Shown: positions 1 through 10,821, numbered from the stretch's first letter. The stretch is DNA of 64,000 bases from Symbiodinium sp. CCMP2592 (GCA_905221615.1 CAJNDT010004557.1:1421001-1485000), one strand, 5' to 3'. Numbers and translations: made by a program. Notes: generated from the sequence alone by a model not told the origin.

Positions 1-1533
1 TTTCATACCTGGATTCCTCGGGATTAGAAAACCCATCACGATCATGAGCATTATCATTCTCATCATTTGGCATCAGGTCATGGTCAGAAGCCGTGAGTGC
101 GACAAAAGTGTCACCATGAACAGCTTGCGCTAGGGCACAAAGTCCGAGGGCCCTCATCGACAGGACAGCGTAGGACCCCCTGCAATCAGAAGGTTTTGGC
201 AATCCACCAACTACCCCCCGAATCAAACCCAACTTGGCGAGCCTAGTCAAATAGCTCCAAACCCCGTGGCTCAGAAGGTCATGGCCGTTTGCAACGTCAA
301 TCGAAAGCACTCTGTAATCACTCCTAGGGCGATGCACCCAGTCTTGCAAGCCTGAGCACAAATGTACCAACACCCCCTGGGACCTTTCCAAAGATCTCCT
401 GAGTCGCCGATTCCAAGGAGTCTCATCTCCCGCAATCCAGAAGGAAGGAGTGCCAATAGCCTCAATGACCTTATCCTCTGGAGCATCCGAAAACAGCGAA
501 GCCATAACACCGAAGAACGCGGAATCAAAATCTCGCAACCAATCATCCTCGCGCCCTGCCACAAGAACTTCGCGAGCACTGCGCTTTAGACTGGCCCAAA
601 CCTCTGTAAAGTCCAACTGCTGACGATCGCTTATGAGTCTCAACCGCGCCGCTTGAATAAGATTGACGGCTCTGTGAATCTCCAACTCTTGAATAAGTTC
701 TAGCGCGACCGACCTATCAACATAAGGACACTGGTCAATCATGGTGATGTCCAACCACCCCCTGCCCGGATGCCATACTCGGCACAATGAGCCCTCCCAG
801 CTCACATTGCACCTTAGTTCACTAGCCAAACAACCCATCGGCACTATGGGGTCCACCTCCACATCAGAAAGCAAAGTGCCAGTTCTGTTTATCCAAAGCC
901 GCGTCTCTCCTGATGCCAATGTTACATTTACAACCCTCGCATGGTCAAGCTCATCCATCATGGCAGTTCTTAGGGGGTTCGTAGCTCCCCCATCCAAAAG
1001 TCCCATAGCCTCAGGTACCGGCGGATTGGGCACATAAGCATCGGTAGAGCTCGCAGCCCTCATGGCCGACAACTTCGGTTGAGAGGCCGTGACTGAGGAA
1101 AGCCGAAGGCCCTGCAGCATAGCCTGAGCATTAGCCAAGATCTCCTCCGGTTTCATAGCAGCAGCCTTTGGATTAGGGACTTCAGGGGCCCCGCCAGATG
1201 CCTTTGGGCTCACAAGACTGGCTACGGAATCCTTCTGATGAGGAGCAGTTGTCGCGTCCGGTTTGTGTTTAGGCCCTCCGGGCGCCTCGCATTCAGCGCG
1301 CTTGTGCTTGGTACTGCCACAATTAAAGCACCTGTTATCAGCATCACTCAGCACCGCGAAATCATGCTTGAACTGACACTTGTTACCTAGACGGCACCCA
1401 TTGTTCCTGGAATAGAAGCTACATACTCCCTTAGCGGCTACTCCCTTCCCCCCGCTACCTGAAGCAGTGACTGCGCTCGCAGGCTGATTGGATGAAGGAT
1501 TTGCGTTTGAAGAGCCCGGAGAAGCCCCCCCCC
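1..1533 (-). CDS. pol: Pol (partial): CCCH and CCHC zinc motifs, aspartic protease, methyltransferase-like patch
   Basis: I translated this frame by hand. It is open without a stop from the G9 run to the left edge, about 510 codons, and has no ATG of its own near the start, so it would be made by a -1 frameshift from Gag (or was one frame before an indel). In order: a Ser/Asn/Gly linker; a CCCH finger (C-x8-C-x5-C-x3-H, 1364-1423); a CCHC knuckle CFNCGSTKHKRAEC (about 1289-1330); a retropepsin-like motif LLDGGATNPLR (about 979-1011), with Gly where most families have Ser or Thr after the catalytic Asp; a region I do not recognise; then VLVHLCSG (about 355), VLSIDVANGHDLL and RGVVGG (about 200), which resemble the SAM-binding and GGPPC-type blocks of cytosine methyltransferases, with the PPC part replaced by LPKPSDC. 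Integrase is not reached. Protease and zinc calls are firm; the methyltransferase likeness is tentative. Confidence 0.8.
1364..1423 (-). other. CCCH zinc finger in Pol frame
   Basis: Cys and His spacing is C-x8-C-x5-C-x3-H, the classic CCCH (Tis11-like) RNA-binding finger, starting CSFYSRNNGC. It lies 33 codons upstream of a separate CCHC nucleocapsid knuckle. CCCH fingers bind single-stranded RNA in known families; here it would add to nucleocapsid function. Confidence 0.8.
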
Positions 1534-4203
1534 TGCATCGGCAGGGTTGTTCGCCTTCCCTCCTTTCGGATTGCCCTTCCCAGCCTCAGCCCCTTTTCCC
1601 CCCGCTGCCTTCGGCGCCGGTGGTGGATCATGGACTGTTCCTGACTGGCCTGCACCTTTACCCTCAGCCCTCAACGCTTGCAGACGCTGTTGTTTGGTAA
1701 GTTGCGGCTCCTCACACAAACCAATCGCTGCGGTTTCTAACTCAGCTTGCAAAGCGCGAGCAAACGTACTGAGTCCTTGCAACGTGGGGTTATGATCGAT
1801 GGCACACTGGGTTCTCACGATGTTCATCCGAAACATAACGTGCGGCATAGTCGCCAACAGCTGCTGACACATCTGATCTAAGCCATGTGTTAACAAACTC
1901 ACGTCGGGCAGAGTAGCACCCATCTGCACTGTGCGATCAAACCACCGAAACCATTTGCGCAAACGTGAAACAGCATCCGACGATGTAGTGGCCTGTCCTG
2001 GGTTTGTGAGATAAGAAAGCAGCATCCCTCGTTCTTTCAGCCCTCCCGGTTGATACAGACAGTACACCTTAAAAATGACATTGATGGTACTCATGTTTCT
2101 CGAAGCGATAACTTCTTCACGAAGCAGTTCTGGAAGGCTTTTCAACAACATGGCAAGGGCCCGATTCTCAAGCCTCGAAAAACGCGAATCTTGTAAGTAC
2201 GGAGGAATGCGAGCGACAACCCTTGCACGCGTAAGGGGATCAGCAACCTGCCACTGTTGATAAAGCTGTGAAGCTTCACGCAATATGGCCTGCCAGTACT
2301 CGCCACTGTTCGGTGACAAGTCGGCCATCATCGGAGTGATGGTTGCAACCCAGTCCCCCGCTTGCAACGGAGCTTGATTCGGATCCAAGTCTGGCAATTT
2401 CGGAAGATCCCAAAAAGTTTTGTCCCCCGGGTTGTACATCCCTCGTTGTTGTTGATCCTCCGGCCTCCCAACAGCCACAGGGCCCTGCCCACAATTCATA
2501 CCAAGATCTTCGGGGCCCCGTGCGGGCCTCAGCATACCCTGTTGTGTATGAGCCTGTGGTCGAGCCTCGAACTCGGTAGGAGCACCGATTCCAACTCCCC
2601 CCGAACCTTGTTCCCAGACTCCCACACAGCCCTGAGGAAGAGGATCAAAAGGATTTCGAGTAGCAGTATCAGACAGAAACAAAGGAGTAGTGGTAGTAGT
2701 AGCTGTAGCAGTAGGCCGACATGCATGTGACATGCGACTGCCTTGCGCACATGCCCTCATGTGACTGTCATGTGCAAATGCCCTCATGTGACTGTCATGC
2801 TCACATGCACTCATGGACGCAGGCACTTGCAGATCAGGCCTCGGCCCTTGGGCTGCGTTCAGAGAGAAATCATTGCACCCCGACGCCCCGGCTCTCCCCA
2901 CAACTCCTCCATTCGCCAATCCCGGAAATCCGACCGGGGACTCTGCCATCAATTCGTGGTCTGATGGCAAAGGCATAGAAACCATCGAACTCGAATGAAC
3001 ATGTGGTATACCAGAAGCTACGACGCCAAAGTTCGCGGAAAACCCCTCGTGGTCGAGCCTCCCCCTCTTTTCTCCCTGAAGACTAAAACCTGTTTGGACT
3101 TGCTGGAGCGGAGCTTGTACTGCATTCGCGGACATGTCTGACTCATGTGCACTCCGCAAACCTCCACCCGCAAGGGTCGGCGTTTCAATCGAACCCCCGG
3201 CATCCGACATCCTATAACCGGGATTGTGGCCTAGTTTATCCCTTTGCAGAAAATACTCCCCCCACAAATACATCCGATCCGCATCTGACCTACCCTGAGA
3301 TTCAATACGACGCTTCACGACTCTCATTTCTTCATCAGGCATACACAGAATCCGACCTAGAAGATCACTCTCAGTCAAACGCGGCTGTTCATGAACCCTT
3401 GGAAGCACAGACGTTTGTTGATCCTCCCTGGAAGGCGGGAGCGAGTCTCCTATGTAGAAGTACTGACAAGCACTTCCAGGCTTCGCGGCAGGAGCTTGAG
3501 CAACCATTCTATCACCACTACTTCCAGCCACAGCGCGCTCAGCACTAGCACCCGATACATCTGTAGCCTCGCGACCCTCGTTAGGACCCTTACTATCTGC
3601 AGCCCCAAGTTGGTCATCTACTCTAGCATCAAGTGCAGTTCTACCGGATGCTGCTGATCTCATAGCTTGCTCCTCCTCTATGCGCTCCAGTCGGCGAGAA
3701 TAGTCTTGCTGCTGGGCCACTACAGCGGCCAGAAGATCACGCATCTGCTCAAGAATCAATCGATCTGCCTCAAGCTGCGGCTGTCTTGTTCGCGGCTGAG
3801 ACAACTGAGCATCCACCTGCTCCTCATCCACAACACCAGGAACTCCACAATGTTCTATACCGCTAGCCTCTGCACCTTGCTCCAACAATTCCGCCCCTGA
3901 TCTGGCCGATGCCTGTCTTCTGGCATCCTCATCCAAGTGAGCCGGTCTATGTGTACGCAAGGCATGCTCAAGCTTAGCAGTGTCCGACCAACATGCGCAA
4001 GGCTGGCTTGGGACTGGCTCTACACCACGCGTCGCGTCTGCAATACTAGTCGCGGGAGGTCCAAATGTTACAGGTACCCCTTCAGCATGTTGCAGCTCTT
4101 GCCGCTCTTCTACAATCTGATCTTCGACATGTACTGGTATATCATCCGCAGGATGGGGAGGTGACTGTGGGGATTGCCCTTGCTCGATGTCTCGTGCCGC
4201 CAT
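1438..4203 (-). CDS. gag: Gag polyprotein of LTR retrotransposon (921 aa)
   Basis: Structural protein expected to assemble virus-like particles and package element RNA. The ATG at 4203 lies in a good context (A three bases upstream, G after). Residues 1-140 are acidic and Pro/Gln-rich; about 150-175 look like a short coiled coil (QQQDYSRRLERIEEEQ). About 480-515 hold a short internal repeat of HDSHMRA type. The conserved-looking Gag core spans about 593-838: FWDLPKLPDLDP, GDWVATITPMMADLSPNSGEYW, YQPGGLKERGMLLSYL, and a run of helices ending near AELETAAIGL. The tail is a Lys/Gly-rich RNA-binding-type linker. The frame ends in TAG 85 nt beyond a G9 run; the true continuation, with two zinc motifs and the protease, is in the -1 frame. 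Identity as Gag is firm; the exact C-terminus is not. Confidence 0.85.
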   Translation of the reverse strand: MAARDIEQGQSPQSPPHPADDIPVHVEDQIVEERQELQHAEGVPVTFGPPATSIADATRGVEPVPSQPCACWSDTAKLEHALRTHRPAHLDEDARRQASARSGAELLEQGAEASGIEHCGVPGVVDEEQVDAQLSQPRTRQPQLEADRLILEQMRDLLAAVVAQQQDYSRRLERIEEEQAMRSAASGRTALDARVDDQLGAADSKGPNEGREATDVSGASAERAVAGSSGDRMVAQAPAAKPGSACQYFYIGDSLPPSREDQQTSVLPRVHEQPRLTESDLLGRILCMPDEEMRVVKRRIESQGRSDADRMYLWGEYFLQRDKLGHNPGYRMSDAGGSIETPTLAGGGLRSAHESDMSANAVQAPLQQVQTGFSLQGEKRGRLDHEGFSANFGVVASGIPHVHSSSMVSMPLPSDHELMAESPVGFPGLANGGVVGRAGASGCNDFSLNAAQGPRPDLQVPASMSACEHDSHMRAFAHDSHMRACAQGSRMSHACRPTATATTTTTPLFLSDTATRNPFDPLPQGCVGVWEQGSGGVGIGAPTEFEARPQAHTQQGMLRPARGPEDLGMNCGQGPVAVGRPEDQQQRGMYNPGDKTFWDLPKLPDLDPNQAPLQAGDWVATITPMMADLSPNSGEYWQAILREASQLYQQWQVADPLTRARVVARIPPYLQDSRFSRLENRALAMLLKSLPELLREEVIASRNMSTINVIFKVYCLYQPGGLKERGMLLSYLTNPGQATTSSDAVSRLRKWFRWFDRTVQMGATLPDVSLLTHGLDQMCQQLLATMPHVMFRMNIVRTQCAIDHNPTLQGLSTFARALQAELETAAIGLCEEPQLTKQQRLQALRAEGKGAGQSGTVHDPPPAPKAAGGKGAEAGKGNPKGGKANNPADAGGGLLRALQTQILHPISLRAQSLLQVAGGRE
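1525..1533 (-). promoter_or_regulatory. G9 run at the Gag/Pol junction: candidate -1 frameshift site
   Basis: Read on the minus strand, Gag passes GCA GGG GGG GGG CTT. Slipping back one base in the G run moves the ribosome into the open Pol frame (GGG GCT TCT). The run satisfies the X XXY YYZ slippery heptamer, being all G. The same arrangement could be a homopolymer indel, biological or from sequencing, so the call is a candidate only. Confidence 0.45.
2708..2815 (-). repeat. Short coding tandem repeat inside gag
   Basis: A unit of about 30 bp containing CATGTGACTGTCATG recurs about three times with drift and encodes HDSHMRA-type heptad-like repeats in frame. The frame is kept, so the repeat is tolerated by the protein. 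Confidence 0.7.
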
Positions 4204-4343
4204 TGCCCACTTCGAGAGCTGAAGAGCTCAAGGCTCTTAACCTACTGAAATCCAAGGCACGGTCTATTTCTCGAGCTAAAAAGGCCTCAGTGTGCAGTGA
4301 ACTGTTCGACCTTGGTACGCAAGGTGCTGGATCTCCGTCCACC

Positions 4344-4397
4344 ACACTAGCCTGGTATGTTCCAAGCTCTTTCTCTGCCCAACACTAGCCAGGTATG
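4344..4397. repeat. Pair of 16-bp direct repeats upstream of gag
   Basis: ACACTAGCCTGGTATG at 4344-4359 recurs with one change at 4382-4397, 38 bp apart, about 140-195 bp upstream of the gag ATG. It could lie in the 5' untranslated or LTR region. No PBS matching an initiator tRNA was found. Confidence 0.5.
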
Positions 4398-5035
4398 CTC
4401 GATGAGCATCTGCATCTCTTAGTAATTTTTTAGCTCCTATAGCAGCGCTATGGCAGCGCTTATAGAAGCCCTGAGACTCTGAACCTAAGCCCTGAGCCCT
4501 ACAGAATGCGTCCACTGACTCATTCCCCCGAAAGATGGGGAAGCGTGCTGCAGTTTGCAAGCTCAAGAGCTACCGAAAGGTGACTGCTTTGTTGAAGGCT
4601 GCGAGATCAGGTCTCGGAACAATGTAAAACAAGGAATGCTACTACGCGAGCCTGTACCTGGAAGACTTCCCGAGCTGTGCGAGGTAATGGGTGGCCGCGG
4701 GCCAATCCTGGCTGGCTAAGGAGGGAGCCCAGTGTTCTCTATAAGCCGGTGGAGAAGCCCGAGAGCCCGAAAGAGTCCCAAACCCTAAACCCTAAACCCC
4801 CAGCCCAACCCTATAGAGCCCAGAACCTGAAACCTCTAGAGTGGCCCTTATCGTAACCTTAAACCCTCAGAGCAGCTCTATAGTAGACTGCGAAAGGATG
4901 ACACACACACACACACACATCGAGAATTGTAACCTTAAATAGATCCCTAAACCCATAGAGTGGCGTTACCCTAAACCTTAAACCCTGAATCCTAAACCCA
5001 TTGTAGCCATACGGAGCCCTCCGCCCTAAACCTCA

Positions 5036-5130
5036 GGGGTACTTAGAAATAACTTTTAATTTTTAGTTTTTATGACCCCTAAGAAACAGCTAAAATTATA
5101 ATTTTTGCTAGGGTTCTAAGTTCAGTATAG
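5036..5130 (+). repeat. MITE-like family F, copy 1
   Basis: This about 95-bp unit begins GGGGTACTTAGAAATAA and ends TTCTAAGTTCAGTATAG, with imperfect inverted ends (ACTTAGAA/TTCTAAGT) and a conserved interior CCTAAGAAACAGCTAAA. Three further copies occur at 14333, 34137 and 44531. Confidence 0.75.
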
Positions 5131-6287
5131 AAACCTTTATGGTAGCCCTATGGAACCACATCCGAGGAATCTTTGAGCTGCTCAAGAACTTCAACGAGGT
5201 TCCTTTGCCGAAAGGGGTGTTTTTGGTTTAGGGCTTGGGGTTTGGGGTGTAGGGTTTAGAGTTCAAGGTTTATAGGGTTTGGGGTTTAGGGTGTTACTTC
5301 GTAATTCGAAGAGCTTAGTAGCAGAGTTTTGCCCCGCCTTTTGTTGAGGTGCAATACTCGGGTTTGAATAGTGGAAATCAAATGTCGAGGATTGCCAGTT
5401 CTGCCCGCCCTTCTATTCATATTGAACACTTAATACTGCGGAATTGTTCAATGAAAAACCAGATGCAAGAGTAAGCCTGTATGCTTGCAGAGAGTCTTCG
5501 CGATAATCAGGCCTTATGAAGGACGGACCACAATGTACAGGCTCATCGGGCCCTGTGAAAAAGGTGCATAGGATTCCAGTGACGATCCGCTGGTTAAGGA
5601 GAAATAAATGTCTTGTACAGTTTCAAGCAGTGACAGCAGGTTCTGCGGAGGTCATAGTACCTGACGCAACCAGTTTTTTTTCGGGTTGCTTCTGTCCCTA
5701 ACCCCAAGCGCACTACTGCGCAGCACTGTTAAGCTATAAGTATCAGTACCCTAAACCCAACATGACCCTTCCGGTTCAAGACTGCTGGGTTCTTGGAGCC
5801 TACCTAAAATTACTGTGAAAGTTTGCCGCGTGATTGCGTTTGATACAGGGGAAGTAAAGGAGATCTTTGCTTTGGGGTGCCCTTTCGAGTTTTGCACGGA
5901 ACCCGTACTTGGGAATTGCCCTGCAACCCTGGAATAAATAGAGCAATGCCAAGGTTAACATGTTTGGCAACTCCCCACCTTTTTGTGTTTTTTTTATGCT
6001 GCGGACACTCAGTCTCAGGAGCTCAAACTTCTTACTTCGCATTCATTAACGCTGGAAACCCTAGACTCTAAACCCTGGGCCTTACAGCAGCTCAGACGAT
6101 TGTGCAGTTGTAAAAAGGGGCTCAAAACAAAACTGAGCCCTAAACCCTAACTGGAAAATCTCTAGAAGCCTCTGGAGAGTCGGGTCGCCAAGCTGTGATG
6201 ATGTGACCAGGAGGAGGAGAAGCAGCAGGAGAAAGCTGTTCGCAAAAGCATCTCGAAAGCTGCTGGGATCCCAGTCGACTGAGGGCT

Positions 6288-6383
6288 TAATATAGGGGCC
6301 TTAACGATTAGAATAGGTTTTTGGAGTCCATTATACCATCAATATAACAACCAAAATAGTATTGGTGTGTATTTAGGCCCCTG
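6288..6383. repeat. MITE-like family G, copy 1 (divergent)
   Basis: The ends are ATATAGGGGCCTTAACGATT and ATTTAGGCCCCTGTAT, inverted relative to each other. The interior GAATAGGTTTTTGGAGTCC matches other G copies. Confidence 0.65.
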
Positions 6384-7093
6384 TATTTTGGTATTTGTGT
6401 ACCCTTACAGTTACAGACCCCTTTAAAGGAACCCTAGGAACCCTACAGGTAATTATTTAGGCCCCTACAGCACGGTCACCGACGTACCACACAAACTTAG
6501 AAACTGAAGTCTGGGACCTGCAGGTGCATGAAGGGTGTTCCCCTCGTGATGCCTGTGGTAGTTACGAGGGAGTCCTGGTACATGGTCCTGCTGGATTTTG
6601 ACTATGTAGTCAATGGCGATCATACGATCTTAAACTCAGCTCGCTTCTATCTTTTATCCTGCTCGGTGGCCCCGGTTCGAGTTCCCGACTGTAGATTCGG
6701 ATTCATGTCACCCGCAACGGGTTTCATTTCTACTAGTGTTCTCGATCCCCTCAACAAGCTAACAAGCTGTCGAGGTATATCACAAGGGCACGGTATTGTT
6801 CCAGTTTGTCTAGGGCTTACTGGTTGACAGGTCTTGAGGACTTGTTGAGCGAATCAGGAGACTCAGCATTTACGTGTTTCGGGAGCGTCTAGGGTTTTGG
6901 GACCGGAGGCATGTCCAGCCTTGGACGTGCATAGTCACATACATGTGTGGCCGAGTCTGTATAACACCCTCTGTAAGGGCTCAGTATGTACTATGCAGGT
7001 ACATGGGCGATTGGGGATAGGGGGACACATGCGTGTACTCTGACAGGGCTCTGTCTTTGTGGAGTGTGAGAACATCTACCCAGACCACCGCCA

Positions 7094-7182
7094 GGATCTA
7101 GAAAGTAGATCCCCTAATTTCGGGCCCTATACTACTAAGGGTACTTTATAGGAACCCCCATTAAGGGATCTACTTTTCGGAT
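7094..7182. repeat. Hairpin repeat, family M (single copy seen)
   Basis: The arms GGATCTAGAAAGTAGATCCC and GGGATCTACTTTTCGGATC pair over most of their length around a loop of about 50 bp. Confidence 0.6.
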
Positions 7183-7296
7183 CTTCCCGGGGGTTTGGGA
7201 CTACAGCTTGATCTCCAAAACCCTAGGCAGGTCAACCTGACACTGCCAACCCAAGCCCTACTTGCAATGGCTTGACGTGACGGGAGGTTTGGGCTG

Positions 7297-7395
7297 TTGG
7301 GTTCTTCTTAAGATATTTAAGTCGCCCGAATCGGGATCCATTGTAAGTTATTGGTTTCCGACATCATGGTAACGGAACCCTTGAACAAGAACCCA
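7297..7395. repeat. MITE-like family K, copy 1
   Basis: Inverted ends are TTGGGTTCTT and AAGAACCCAG. It is related to the copy at 27737. A right-half remnant ending CACAAGAACCCAG lies near 8124-8158. Confidence 0.55.
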
Positions 7396-9045
7396 GTCAA
7401 GGGACCAGGGATTCGAGCTTTTGAGGGCTTAAGGAGCCATCGGCACTAACTAACACCTCAAGTCTTGTGCTCCGTGGAAGAAATCGAACCATGAGGGGAT
7501 ATGGCTACCTTAAAACCCTAATCGCTAAACCCTAAGCCCCTAAACCCTAAAACTTATCTGGAGCCTTGCCTGCCGTGTGAGCATCGAAAGCCTTGAGCCT
7601 TCTCAAACTCCAGATTAGAGGACTCTTGAAGGAAACCCTATTCTGATTATCTAGGCCCCTCTGATTTGTGAGGGCCCCTACTAAGCCTTAAATTACCCTA
7701 CACCTTAAAGCCCTAATTACTAAATCCCTGAACCTCTATAGACCCAAAGGCTTGCACTGAAGATTTGGCTCAAAGCCCTAGTCCTCTGTGCATCCGAGAG
7801 GAGTGCTCCGCACCTCGGTTTTTGTTGGTGTTTTTGTTACCGAGAGGGTCCATATTCCTTTTAAATTTACGGGTCCCATAAGGGATTCTGGGTCTACGAC
7901 GTATTATCTTCATCAAGTCCAGGTGTAAAAAAAGGGCGTAGTATCAGGATGGTCCACATAAACTACCAGTATATGGATCTAGGTCCCCAGAGACCATCCC
8001 TATTCTGGTTTTGGGGCCCTAATTCCAGAATAGGGGAATGTGGATTTTTGCTAAGGAATTTAAGATGCAAGTTACCATAATATGATGGATCTATAGTAAA
8101 GAATATGGTTTCCCGATTATTGGTAACTTGAATTAAATCCCTTCACAAGAACCCAGTAATACACCCAAAACCCCGAGACTACGGAACCCTGCTACATGGC
8201 CTCAAGCCCGGAACCCCAATTCCGAGGCTGGGTGGTTGGGTTCTACCTTCCTAGTTTTCCTCGTATTTAAGCGTTTCACCCTTGTAGGAACAAAACAGCC
8301 CACGACGAGTCCTAGATATAACTTTGCTGAGCCCGACTTGTTAATCCCCAGTCCTCCAAGGAGTGCCTCGTATTTTTGCCTTACCTACAGTTGACGTGTT
8401 GAGACTCCCCAAAGCAGACCCTCAGGTATGGATCCAGTTTAGGGTTTTGGGGTACAGTACATGGCTGCATGGATCCGGCTGCGATATTAACCCCTAAGCC
8501 TGAGACCCAAAACCCTCAAATCGCAGAAGCCTTATAGGAAGGCTTACAGGAGCCCTCAAGTTAAATGGACCCTTAACGGAACCCCAGAAGCCCACAAGGA
8601 ACCCTTCGAAGGACCCTTTCCTAATTCGGGACTCCTTGGAATTCGAGGACGGATTTGCTAACACTTTAAACCCTAAACCCTAGACCGGGGTCTAGGATTT
8701 CGGGGTTAGGGGGGTGTCAAGCTCCTAGTGCAAAAACTTTTTTTCGGAGGAGGTTAGGGTTTTAGAGGTCAGATCTTCGCTTAGTGGCTATAATAAAGCT
8801 TTGGAGGTATGGTATACTGTAGTTCTATCTGGTTCAATGATGTAGGGTGTGTGTGGTTTCGTTTTCGGAGCCCTTGGATACTTGAGCTAGAAATTGCCTT
8901 TCGACAGCCAAGGAACTGCCTGCGGCGACCCTTTCTGACCCAAAGGGCCTTCCAGAAACATGGCTTGCGTCAATGTGCCAGGCGGCGTGCATCTTTGAGC
9001 TTAAGAAGCCTTGGATTATGCCCTTAGCGTCTATGCACCTACATA

Positions 9046-9156
9046 TTGGGTATTGCCCCCGCTCAGTAACAGTTGGATAATATTCATTATATAGATATAT
9101 TAGGCCCTTAATAGTAGCCCTGTTCTAGACTGTTAGTGTATGGGGGCAGTATCCAA
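9046..9156. mobile_element. MITE family H, copy 1, with 8-bp target duplication
   Basis: The 111-bp element has inverted ends TTGGGTATTGCCCCC and GGGGGCAGTATCCAA. It is flanked by CCTACATA (9038-9045) and CCTACACA (9157-9164), an 8-bp duplication with one change. The copy at 20374 has the same length and a perfect 8-bp duplication. An 8-bp duplication is typical of hAT-type DNA transposons. Confidence 0.8.
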
Positions 9157-9251
9157 CCTACACACTTGTTGCTTATGCCAAAACTGTTCTGTCAGTATGG
9201 GAGCATATGCCAGCCCCTGAAGCCGAAGCTCCGAAGCCCTAAACCCCAAGA

Positions 9252-9353
9252 CCCTATATGGTCTCCATTGTAGTTCCTTTTTTTGGTTTAACCAATTATA
9301 TATTAAGGATCCTAAAAGGTAACCCCCAAAAGGAACTACAATGGAGACTATAG
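9252..9353. repeat. MITE-like family A, copy 1
   Basis: The near-palindrome has arms CCTATATGGTCTCCATTG and CAATGGAGACTATAGG. Each arm is followed by the AGTTCC motif, and the core contains TTAAGGATCC. Family A has six clear copies and several remnants in the window. Confidence 0.8.
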
Positions 9354-9691
9354 GTTAGAAGCCGTAAACCGCATTTGCTCTTTTGAAGGATGACTCGCAG
9401 AAGGGTTGTGTTCTTTGCTTGTGCCTCCTTTTTTTCGGAACAGTTGGGGAAGCTAAGTTTTCTCGGTGGCTCCTGTGAGAGTTGAGGTCTCTGGTTTCGG
9501 GGTTTTGCGAGGTGTTGAACGTGAGCGAAACTCTAAAGCTCACACAATTCCGTAGATCCCAGTACTGTTCTGACCCCTGACTTGATCATAGGGTAGGGCC
9601 CTCGCCCCAGTCTACACCAAAAAAGCAGTATAGGCTGTGGGATCCGCAGGCACGGGGTCTCAGGTAGTTTTGCGTTGTGGTGGAGCCGGAT

Positions 9692-9713
9692 GGGTTTAGG
9701 GTTTAGGGTTCAG
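9692..9713 (+). repeat. Interstitial telomeric tract (TTTAGGG)
   Basis: About three units of GGGTTTA, the last imperfect. Confidence 0.75.
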
Positions 9714-9897
9714 GGATAGGAGCAATCAATCAGCCATGTTTTTCGGACAGTGAGCCTCAGGAGTTTACCGAATGCTGTAGATCCCTGATTGCTCGTATAT
9801 AGGTGGGGTATAGCCGGGATCCTTGGGGTGCATTTGGGTGATGTCCTGGGGTGCATTTGGGTGATGCGATACATATAGACGCACATACATACAGTAT

Positions 9898-9900
<3 letters not shown>

Positions 9901-9949
<49 letters not shown>

Positions 9950-10040
9950 GTATATATGTATATATGTTTGTATATGTACATACATACATTTTCATACGTA
10001 GCGATGGGGTCTGTCTAAGACGCACGCCTAGCAGCATACA

Positions 10041-10076
<36 letters not shown>

Positions 10077-10102
10077 TACATGTATATATATATATATATA
10101 CA
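9901..10102. repeat. Compound microsatellite (TC)n, (TA)n, (CATA)n
   Basis: A (TC) run at 9901-9933 passes into (TA) and TATG words, and after a break a (CATA)/(TA) run covers about 10037-10102. No coding signal. Confidence 0.9.
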
Positions 10103-10821
10103 CATAGAGGGACGGCGCCCCAAATCAAAAGCAACCCTCACTCCTGAGCCCTTAACCCTCTCACCTCCTCAAACTCCTTTTTTTAGGAAAGTTGAGGGTT
10201 TGACGTTTCTTGTTCCTGGAGGACAAGCTTTGGCGCCAATCTCCCGGCTTATGGCACGCGTTTGGGGTAACAGCGGCGAGAACCATCCCGCGAACATGTA
10301 CAAGGCGTGCCTGCCTTAAGGACCACCCATTTTGCATTATGAAGCGCATTTATTATTCTTCGTTGCAGACTTGTTCATACTTCTGTGGTCCTTTGTTGAC
10401 CTGAAACCTGGCCCTACAACCGTTAGGTGTTGCTACCGGTACTGAGGCGTCCAAGCTGCTACTGCTACAGTAAGGCCCGATGTCAGTTTCTGTTAAGCCT
10501 CTGACGTCTGAGAGTCTAATGGAGCAGGAGATGCTGAAGACAAGTTCTGGCCATGACCCCCTAGGCCTTGTTAGATCCAACACACAAACACACACAAGTC
10601 CACAAGCCCCGACGACGCCAAGCTGTGAATGAAATTCTTCCATCCTGCTACTCAGACTGCCCCAAGAGTCCCCGAAAAGCGCACACGTCCTCCGAAGCTT
10701 CTCCGAAACTTGAATACAGGGGTCAAGAAGGCTAAACCGGGCACCGTCAGGCCCGCCCCCTGCCTGAGACCACTTACAGCACGTAGGTGTGGACTCTGAA
10801 CTGCTTAGAGTTTAAGGGATT

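Larger units (their letters stand above)
1..4203 (-). mobile_element. LTR-type (Ty1/copia-like) retrotransposon, 5' part, runs off left edge
   Basis: Gag and the start of Pol lie head to tail on the minus strand and reach position 1 still open, so the integrase, reverse transcriptase, RNase H and 3' LTR would be outside the window. Seen: a Gag core, a CCCH finger, a CCHC knuckle and a retropepsin motif in that order. Placement in the dinoflagellate copia-like group is from remembered family resemblance, not a search. No 5' LTR or primer-binding site could be fixed upstream of the Gag start, because the partner LTR is not in view. Confidence 0.85.
4204..9045. other. Gene-free stretch: gag leader, degenerate telomeric words, several hairpin repeats
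   Basis: No gene is recognised; open frames are under 110 codons and resemble nothing I know. Contents: the presumed leader of the LTR element (to about 4.4 kb); telomeric words near 4778-4800 and 5220-5290; an (AC) run at 4902-4918; MITE-like elements at 5036, 6288, 7094 and 7297; and a small perfect-armed hairpin CCCTATTCTGG/CCAGAATAGGG at 7997-8037. The text between is rich in decayed words such as CCCTAAGCCCTGA. Confidence 0.6.

Noticed and set aside
6640-6700. GGTTCGAGTTCCC, like a tRNA B box
   Set aside because: No A box at the right distance, and no acceptor or anticodon stem could be drawn.
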